A stretch of 11,216 nucleotides of DNA from Halieaceae bacterium UBA5085 (GTDB lineage Bacteria; Pseudomonadota; Gammaproteobacteria; Pseudomonadales; Halieaceae): contig DIAF01000020.1 in the NCBI GenBank assembly GCA_002414665.1, positions 187,975-199,190 on the forward strand, read 5' to 3'. The notes under the pieces are model-generated. The model searched no databases. It saw only the letters and a list, made by a program, of their open reading frames with translations, and was not told the DNA's origin. Positions 6,715 to 11,216 of this stretch are shown here, piece after piece (position 1 is the first letter of the stretch; every line of letters starts with the position of its first letter). The position numbers and the translations under genes are program-made.

Positions 6715-6800
6715 CAGACACTCCTTCGATGAGCGGCAATGAAAATGCTGTTCCGGCCGATGGTATGCAGAATGTCTTTCAGGAAGTGATTAATCATCAT
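6714..6800 (-). CDS. 28-residue ORF bridging czcB and czcA
   Basis: This frame starts at ATG 6800 inside the last codons of czcB (11-base overlap) and stops with TGA at 6716-6714, whose A is the first base of the czcA ATG. A strong ribosome binding site, GGGGAGG (6813-6807), sits 6 bases upstream within czcB. The peptide begins MMINHFLKDILHTIGRNS, continues with a short hydrophobic IFIAA, and ends in a basic HRRSV, so it looks like an amphipathic helix with a positive tail. I recognise no family. It may be a small inner-membrane or pump-associated peptide, or only a device that carries ribosomes across the gap and sets the czcB:czcA ratio. The good ribosome binding site and exact fit at both ends make it more than a random frame. 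Confidence 0.5.
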   Translation of the reverse strand: MMINHFLKDILHTIGRNSIFIAAHRRSV

Positions 6801-7731
6801 CGCCAACCTCCCCTTTACCCAATTCCGCTTTCAAAATAAAACTGTTGTTGCTGACATACACTTCATCTGCGGACAGGCCGGACACTACTTCGCTTAGCTC
6901 GCCGTCGGTGCGTCCCAAGGTTACCGTGCGTGCCTCAAAACCCTCCTTTCCCCGAACAAAAACAACGGGATTGTCGTCGACGATTTGCAGGGCTTCGTTG
7001 CGAATCACCACGGGAGTATTAATTTCGGCGCGGGTGATTTGTGCGTTGACAAACAGACCCGGTTTCCAGGTGCCGTTTGGGTTGTCGATCAAAACGCGCG
7101 CCGTAATGGCCTGATTGCTACCTTGGCCAAGTGGCGCAATATAGATGATATTTCCCTCTGCGGTTTGGCTCGAATCGAGGCTGAGAATGCGAACTTTCTG
7201 CCCTGATTGAACCTGAGCAACATCCTTTGGAAAAATCGACAGCTCTACCCAGACCGTGGAAAAATCCTTCACCTCCAATAGCGGGGCATCGCTGGTTTGT
7301 TCGCCAGGGTTAGCGTTGCGCTGTGTAATAACGCCATTGAGTGACGAAACTATCGAATAGGTTTTCAGGCTTTCGTTGGCTTCTACGGTCAACAGGGTTT
7401 CGCCCTTACGAACCGGATCACCAACACTTTTTTTAACTTCCCGAATAACACCGTCAAAGCGTGCGGTCACTGATTGTACGCGTTCTGCGTTGGTGGCGAC
7501 GACGCCGTATACCGGCAATACATCGCGGATGGTGCCAGAAGTCACGGTTGCCAGCGTAATGCCCGAATGTTGTATCTGCTGCTGAGTCAGTTCAATGTGG
7601 CCTTCTTCGCCGTGCTCTGCTTCCTCTCCGCGACCTGTTTCGGCAAGAGCATGTCCGGATAGCAGTGCGATTAGGAAGCAACAGCCAAGAAGATGGGGGA
7701 TGGGTTTGTTAATATGTGTTCTTGATTTCAT
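6790..7731 (-). CDS. czcB: CzcB-type periplasmic adaptor (membrane fusion protein)
   Basis: A 313-residue periplasmic adaptor joining the CzcA pump to the CzcC channel. Residues 1-30 form a signal peptide with hydrophobic core HLLGCCFLIALLSG and a likely cut after ALA30. A short acidic/His stretch (35-45, EEAEHGEEGHI) may bind metal. The barrel-sandwich halves are FDGVIREVKKSVGDPVRKGE (92-111) and SSLNGVITQRNANPGEQ (129-145), followed by beta-barrel and membrane-proximal domains (WKPGLFVNAQI at 222-232). The two lipoyl halves are joined by only about a dozen residues, so the alpha-helical hairpin that normally touches the outer-membrane channel is essentially absent. The protein is also much shorter than Cupriavidus CzcB (about 520 residues). 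Its ATG overlaps the czcC stop by four bases, so translation is coupled. Confidence 0.93.
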   Translation of the reverse strand: MKSRTHINKPIPHLLGCCFLIALLSGHALAETGRGEEAEHGEEGHIELTQQQIQHSGITLATVTSGTIRDVLPVYGVVATNAERVQSVTARFDGVIREVKKSVGDPVRKGETLLTVEANESLKTYSIVSSLNGVITQRNANPGEQTSDAPLLEVKDFSTVWVELSIFPKDVAQVQSGQKVRILSLDSSQTAEGNIIYIAPLGQGSNQAITARVLIDNPNGTWKPGLFVNAQITRAEINTPVVIRNEALQIVDDNPVVFVRGKEGFEARTVTLGRTDGELSEVVSGLSADEVYVSNNSFILKAELGKGEVGDDD

Positions 7732-9068
7732 CGTGATGATCCTGAAAATGTGTTGTCTTCGCCATACTGAGTCAAGGCCAGGGGCTCTGCTGTTAGTTGC
7801 TCAATTTCTGCGCCATAGGTTAAAGCGGCTGCCGCCGCTTCGATCTGGGTACGCCTGGCGCTCAATAATTCCTGCCGCGCGCTGACATAGTCGAGATACC
7901 CGTAGCGACCGCGTTGATAGGCCACCTGAGTGTCTACCAGGGCCTGCTCAAGGGCGGGAATGATGGCGGTACGCAGTGCTTTTACCGCGACAATGGCTTG
8001 TTTGCGGTTGTGATAGGCGCGGAACAGCTGAGTGTGTAAATCCAGCAGCATTACGTCACGTTGTGCCAACACCTGATTTTTTTCGGCCAGCGCAGTCGAC
8101 ACAGCGCCGGTATTTCGTTGGCCGGAAAACAACGGCATGCTGAAGCCAGCCACCAGTGCGGTATCATCGGTTTCCTGTATTCGACGAACCCCCACTGACC
8201 AACTGATATCGGCGCTGGATTGGGTTTGGGCAAGGCGTAATTCAGCTTCTTTGAGGCGGGACTCTGCCGCGAATATTTCGATCGCCGGATTTTTTTCCAC
8301 TTTGGCGTATAGCATCTCAAAGGCGACGTCCTCGCCAAACTGGAATAGATCACCTTGCACCTTGGCAAAGTCAGGTGTAGTCACTCCCCATAGAGCAGAC
8401 AACGACACTTTCAAATAAGCCAGCCGTTGCTGCTCCGAAAGGAAAGCGAGCTTCGCTTGCTCGGCAGCGGCCTGTGCCCGTTTGACTTCCGCCTCGGGAG
8501 TCGCCCCCGCCGTAGCCCGCTTTTTCACAATGCGTAAGCTCTCGTTTGCCAATTGAGCAGCCTCGGCAGCCAGGGTAACCTGCTCCTGTGCGGCCAGCAC
8601 ATCGACATAGCGACGGGTGACTTCGCCTAATAAGGCCAGGGATTCCACCTGTCGGCTGGCATCGAGCACTGACCGACTGTGGGAGACAACGCCTTGTCGA
8701 GCCACGCGCTTATTCCCCATTTCGATGACCGAAGACAGGGCAATGGTCAGCTCAGCACCACCTGCGCCGCTAAAATCTCCGGTACCGCCGACATTTTCAG
8801 CCTCAAAACCCAACTCATACGCCGGCCTTAACCCGGCCGTCTCTGCCTGCCCCTGAAGGGCGGCATAGCGATAGGGAAAAATTTTCAAGGAAGGGTTTTG
8901 AGCTATTAAACGCTCGATGGCGCTATTTAACGTAATGGATGTATCCGTGGAAGCGGCCCAGGCACCCTGGACAAAAAAGAAAATAAATAAACTGAATAAA
9001 AAACCAGGGTACCTGCGTGACCACGGTTTGCTAGCGCCATAAACAGACGCGCTGTAATTGGGTAACAT
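7728..9068 (-). CDS. czcC: CzcC-type outer-membrane efflux channel (TolC family)
   Basis: A 446-residue outer-membrane factor forming the exit duct of the CzcCBA exporter. A long basic N-terminus is followed by a hydrophobic core (FLFSLFIFFFVQG, about 23-35) and a probable signal-peptidase I site after AWA; I see no lipobox, so it is probably not a lipoprotein. The mature part has the family's two repeats of long Ala/Glu/Gln-rich coiled helices and beta strands: LNSAIERLIAQNPSLK near the start, ELTIALSSVIEMGNKR, then the second repeat VEKNPAIEIFAAESRLKEAE and FSMPLFSGQRN, and finally YQRGRYGYLDYVSARQELL. All are typical of CzcC/CusC-like proteins. ATG 9068 has AAGGA 8 bases upstream. It follows the czcI-like gene by 84 bases and overlaps czcB by four. 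Confidence 0.95.
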   Translation of the reverse strand: MLPNYSASVYGASKPWSRRYPGFLFSLFIFFFVQGAWAASTDTSITLNSAIERLIAQNPSLKIFPYRYAALQGQAETAGLRPAYELGFEAENVGGTGDFSGAGGAELTIALSSVIEMGNKRVARQGVVSHSRSVLDASRQVESLALLGEVTRRYVDVLAAQEQVTLAAEAAQLANESLRIVKKRATAGATPEAEVKRAQAAAEQAKLAFLSEQQRLAYLKVSLSALWGVTTPDFAKVQGDLFQFGEDVAFEMLYAKVEKNPAIEIFAAESRLKEAELRLAQTQSSADISWSVGVRRIQETDDTALVAGFSMPLFSGQRNTGAVSTALAEKNQVLAQRDVMLLDLHTQLFRAYHNRKQAIVAVKALRTAIIPALEQALVDTQVAYQRGRYGYLDYVSARQELLSARRTQIEAAAAALTYGAEIEQLTAEPLALTQYGEDNTFSGSSR

Positions 9069-9152
9069 GAAATGAATCCTTAGTTCTAGAAATATAGCGG
9101 CTCAACACAATGACCATGGCCGTGATGTCTTTGAGTTTCTTAAAGGCCAGGA

Positions 9153-9506
9153 TCAGCCAATAGGAGGGCGATAAAGGGAAGCCGGAATAACAGGAGGTTT
9201 AAAGTTTTGATAAAGCGTTATGACACTTCCAAGTAGCGAAGCCTCCATCGGAGAAATACTACTGGGTGCCAAAAAGCAGCAGTGCGCGTGACAACAACTA
9301 CACTGATAGCAGTCATAGGGGAGCTGCTTGTCCGGCATTTGCTTTCCGAGCCTTCCATCAAAATTCGTGTCCGCATCCAAATATTTATGCGCAGCTGGCA
9401 GGAGCTCTGTACCGGATTGATAAAGTTTATACGTATCCGGCATAGCAGCCACTGACTGCAGAGCAATCAAAGCTAACAACAGGTAAATCGTGATTCGTCG
9501 GATCAC
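9153..9506 (-). CDS. czcI: CzcI-like small periplasmic Cys/His-rich protein
   Basis: A 117-residue exported protein directly upstream of czcC, the position of czcI in the Cupriavidus czc operon, where the product is thought to modulate metal resistance in the periplasm. Residues 1-21 are a signal peptide (RRITIYLLLALIALQSVAA). The mature chain carries a dense cluster YDCYQCSCCHAHCCF (64-78) with Cys66, 69, 71, 72, 76, 77 and His73, 75, an apparent soft-metal binding site, and ends with a Pro-rich tail (PPVIPASLYRPPIG). The start is a GTG at 9506 that overlaps the stop of a 28-residue ORF by four bases, and no clear ribosome binding site is seen, so coupling is likely. The czcI name rests on position, size and metal-ligand richness; a DUF2946-like protein is an alternative. 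Confidence 0.75.
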   Translation of the reverse strand: MIRRITIYLLLALIALQSVAAMPDTYKLYQSGTELLPAAHKYLDADTNFDGRLGKQMPDKQLPYDCYQCSCCHAHCCFLAPSSISPMEASLLGSVITLYQNFKPPVIPASLYRPPIG

Positions 9507-9589
9507 GAAGCTCGCTTCTCAATACCATTAGGTTTAAAGTAATTGTCCAGAATCAGAAAACCGACGAATTTCTTAATGTCCCACTTCAT
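9503..9589 (-). CDS. 28-residue ORF between the methyltransferase and czcI
   Basis: The frame opens at ATG 9589, one base after the methyltransferase stop codon, with AAAGG (9600-9596) 6 bases upstream. It closes with TGA at 9505-9503, overlapping the GTG start of the czcI-like gene as GTGA. It thus fills the only gap between two genes of the operon. The peptide starts MKWDIKKFVGFLILDNYF, a basic/amphipathic start with a hydrophobic FVGFLIL patch, and ends in a charged GIEKRAS. No family is recognised. The czcI-like gene lacks a good ribosome binding site of its own, so at the least this frame probably delivers ribosomes to it. A functional micro-protein at the membrane is possible but unproven. 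Confidence 0.5.
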   Translation of the reverse strand: MKWDIKKFVGFLILDNYFKPNGIEKRAS

Positions 9590-9590
9590 T

Positions 9591-10244
9591 TTATGCCTTT
9601 GCACTCATCAAATGGATGGTTCCCAAGAGAGTTGACACGCAGCCATTACTCTCAGCTTTTACAAATCCGGCTTCGTCGATCAAATAGGGCAGCATACCGT
9701 GAACACTATCTCGTGTCGTTTCAAAACCATCAAGACACTGAACCAGCAGAAATAGCATTCGCTGAATCGATGACGAAGGCTTTCCCCAATCAGCAACGAG
9801 TAAACTGCCACCAGGTTTAAGGACCCGATGGATTTGCTTTAAGACATCGAGCTTCTGCAGTCGTGTCAAGTGGTGAAAAAACAAGCTCGACACTGCAACG
9901 TCAAAAGTCGCTGTTTCGAAGGGCATATCTTGTGCGAAACCCTGCCACAAACTCACACGCTGATCCATTGAAGCAAACTTGGTTTTGGCTAGTTCGAGTG
10001 CTCCAGAGTCTGCATCCAGACCAGTAATAGTCAGCGACGGTTCTCTTTCGGCAAACATTTGAGTTAGGGTTCCCGTGCCGCAGCCCACATCCAGTAAGTG
10101 TTTCCCCGCTAACGGAGCAGCTTGATTGACCAACGCCGTTTTGAAAATTTTCTCTCGCGTAGTCAAGGAAGCCACCCAGTCGTAATAACGGGTTAGAGCA
10201 TGATACTTCAAAGCAGGAATATAGGTGGATCGTGGACTCTTCAT
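9591..10244 (-). CDS. Class I SAM-dependent methyltransferase
   Basis: A 217-residue soluble methyltransferase of the UbiE/Methyltransf_11 type. The Rossmann-fold markers are in order: motif I HLLDVGCGTGTL (49-60, SAM binding), the acidic end of strand 2 in GLDADSGALELA (75-86), FDVAVSSLFFHHL (114-126), and post-motif VLKPGGSLLVADWG (141-154). The substrate cannot be read from the sequence. It lacks the Cys pattern of arsenite methyltransferases, with only four scattered Cys. The first possible codon is GTG 10247, but the adjacent ATG 10244 is more likely; AAAAGG lies immediately upstream, rather close for a ribosome binding site. It begins 13 bases after the CDF-like gene and is followed, one base after its stop, by the 28-residue ORF. 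Its place in a metal operon suggests modification of a metabolite or protein under metal stress, by inference only. Confidence 0.88.
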   Translation of the reverse strand: MKSPRSTYIPALKYHALTRYYDWVASLTTREKIFKTALVNQAAPLAGKHLLDVGCGTGTLTQMFAEREPSLTITGLDADSGALELAKTKFASMDQRVSLWQGFAQDMPFETATFDVAVSSLFFHHLTRLQKLDVLKQIHRVLKPGGSLLVADWGKPSSSIQRMLFLLVQCLDGFETTRDSVHGMLPYLIDEAGFVKAESNGCVSTLLGTIHLMSAKA

Positions 10245-10257
10245 CACCTTTTCTTAT

Positions 10258-11151
10258 TCAGGACTTGAGCTGCAAAATACGGCGTGCACCATTCAGCACA
10301 ATCAAACCGATGATCAGGCCAATCACCAAGTCGGGATAACGTGAGCCAGTCCAGGCTACCAATCCACCGGCTAGGATGACACCTAGATTCGCAATTACGT
10401 CATTGGCAGAGAATATCCAACTGGCTTTCATATGTGCGCCGCTATCCCGGCTCCTGGCAATCAACAGCAGACAGGTCACATTGGCCGCCAAGGCAACAAG
10501 CCCGAAGCTCATCATCAAAGTGGAAACCGGTTCACTACCAAATACTAATCGCCTTACCACCTCGCCCAAAGCGCCTAGGGCAAGAATGATCTGAAGCCAG
10601 CCGGAAAAATGGGCTGCGCGCAGCTTCACCCGCACACTGTGCCCTACGGCATACAGCGCCACGCCGTAAACGGCGGCATCCGCAAACATGTCCAACGAAT
10701 CCGCGATCAAGCCAGTGGATTGCGCCCACCAGCCGACAGTGATTTCAATGACAAACATGATGCCGTTGATGGCAAGTAGCCACTTAAGAATGCGAGCTTC
10801 TGTTTGTGCCTCCTGTTTTGCGGACGCCTGGGCTCGACCGAGGTCATCTCTGGCGACGGGCGTTGTGCTTTCCAACGTCGCACCCAAGCCGAGTGCGCGC
10901 ATTCGCTCCTCAATGGCGTCAGCGTTGTCCCCATGAAAGACCCGCACCTTTCTCTTGGGGGTATCGAATTCCAGTGCGACTTTAGGTTCCACACTGTCCA
11001 ACGCCATACGGATCAAGCCTTCTTCTGAAGGGCAGTCCATCTTGGGGACAAGATACTCACTGACAAAGCCGCCATGAGTAGCATCGTGCACTTCGGCAGT
11101 CTGGGGAGTGTTCGCGTCACTATAACAATTGTCGCGGCATGTGTTTGTCAT
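10258..11151 (-). CDS. CDF-like cation transporter with N-terminal metal-binding-like domain
   Basis: A 297-residue inner-membrane transporter, first gene behind the MerR-type promoter. The N-terminus carries a CRDNC motif (Cys5, Cys9) and, at about 30-97, an HMA-like ferredoxin fold with YLVPKMDCPSEEGL (33-46), containing one Cys where classical HMA domains have CxxC. Six membrane segments follow (about 121-143, 152-170, 182-204, 209-232, 243-268, 273-294). The metal site is not canonical: TM2 has D154xxxD158 (SLDMFAD) in place of HxxxD, and TM5 has F247xxxD251 (FSANDVIAN), so the His ligand is missing there. There is no C-terminal cytoplasmic CDF domain. Similar proteins are found behind CadR/PbrR-controlled promoters, so Cd, Zn or Pb is the likely inducer and substrate. 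The start has AAGGG about 8 bases upstream. Confidence 0.88.
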   Translation of the reverse strand: MTNTCRDNCYSDANTPQTAEVHDATHGGFVSEYLVPKMDCPSEEGLIRMALDSVEPKVALEFDTPKRKVRVFHGDNADAIEERMRALGLGATLESTTPVARDDLGRAQASAKQEAQTEARILKWLLAINGIMFVIEITVGWWAQSTGLIADSLDMFADAAVYGVALYAVGHSVRVKLRAAHFSGWLQIILALGALGEVVRRLVFGSEPVSTLMMSFGLVALAANVTCLLLIARSRDSGAHMKASWIFSANDVIANLGVILAGGLVAWTGSRYPDLVIGLIIGLIVLNGARRILQLKS

Positions 11152-11180
11152 AAAAAGCCCTTGTACTATTCACGAAGTGC

Positions 11181-11211
11181 AGCTTAAACTCTATAACAAC
11201 TATAGAGTCAA
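11181..11211 (-). promoter_or_regulatory. MerR-family (CadR/PbrR/ZntR-like) promoter and operator
   Basis: On the - strand, TTGACT (-35, 11211-11206) and TAAGCT (-10, 11186-11181) are separated by 19 bases, the overlong spacer typical of MerR-family targets. Overlapping the -35 box and most of the spacer is a perfect dyad, ACTCTATA-N5-TATAGAGT (11208-11188). The ACTCTATA half-site resembles operators of Cd/Pb-responsive regulators. Such regulators hold RNA polymerase at the long spacer and untwist the DNA when metal binds. Transcription would run leftwards into the CDF-like gene, starting about 20-25 bases ahead of its ATG. The regulator gene is not in the window and probably lies to the right, divergently. 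Confidence 0.88.
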
Positions 11212-11216
11212 TCGGA

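Noticed and set aside
9031..9117. A 28-codon frame between czcI and czcC (ATG 9117)
   Set aside because: It has no ribosome binding site and overlaps the czcC signal-peptide region by 38 bases. The open frame upstream of its ATG suggests chance, unlike the two 28-residue ORFs that fit their gaps exactly.
1..11216. Insertion sequences, attachment sites, CRISPR arrays, tRNA or riboswitches
   Set aside because: I looked for terminal inverted repeats, regularly spaced repeats, cloverleaf-like segments and a czcD-type riboswitch before the CDF genes, and saw none I could support.

Overview
The window is a heavy-metal efflux island from what is most likely a gammaproteobacterium. The support is indirect: an outer-membrane OMF/MFP/RND efflux system, a MerR-type promoter, and family resemblance. 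The genus cannot be named. I see no integrase, transposase, tRNA, rRNA or CRISPR. The left edge (the RND fragment and its PII gene) looks richer in G+C than the middle part (small ORFs, CDF transporter, lspA), which suggests a mosaic assembled by transfer.

Left cluster (+ strand, 1-2533). It opens with the C-terminal part of a CzcA/CusA-type RND pump and a PII-like protein 15 bases downstream. After an imperfect terminator-like dyad comes a tightly packed series: a doubtful 26-codon ORF, a 64-residue DUF6316-like protein, a 33-codon ORF, and a canonical zinc-type CDF exporter with HxxxD motifs in both TM2 and TM5.

Right cluster (- strand, 11151 down to 2673). Ten co-directional reading frames follow a MerR-family promoter at the right edge. 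That promoter has a TTGACT -35 box, a 19-base spacer carrying a perfect 8-bp dyad, and a TAAGCT -10 box. The order is: CDF-like transporter with an N-terminal metal-binding-like domain, SAM methyltransferase, 28-residue ORF, Cys-rich CzcI-like periplasmic protein, CzcC outer-membrane channel, CzcB adaptor, second 28-residue ORF, full-length CzcA pump, a second and diverged PII-like protein, and a signal peptidase II (lspA). Most junctions overlap or are separated by a few bases. The whole set could be one metal-induced transcript of about 8.5 kb, converging on the left cluster around 2534-2672. The regulator (CadR/PbrR/ZntR-like) would lie just beyond the right edge.

How it works together: the CDF proteins would move divalent cations (Zn, Cd, Co, possibly Pb) from cytoplasm to periplasm. 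CzcCBA would then expel them across the outer membrane, with CzcI as a probable periplasmic metal-binding modulator. The most interesting points are two different PII-like proteins each next to its own RND pump, and small ORFs wedged between established genes with overlapping or near-abutting starts and stops. The 28-residue ORF joining czcB to czcA has a strong ribosome binding site and looks the most real.
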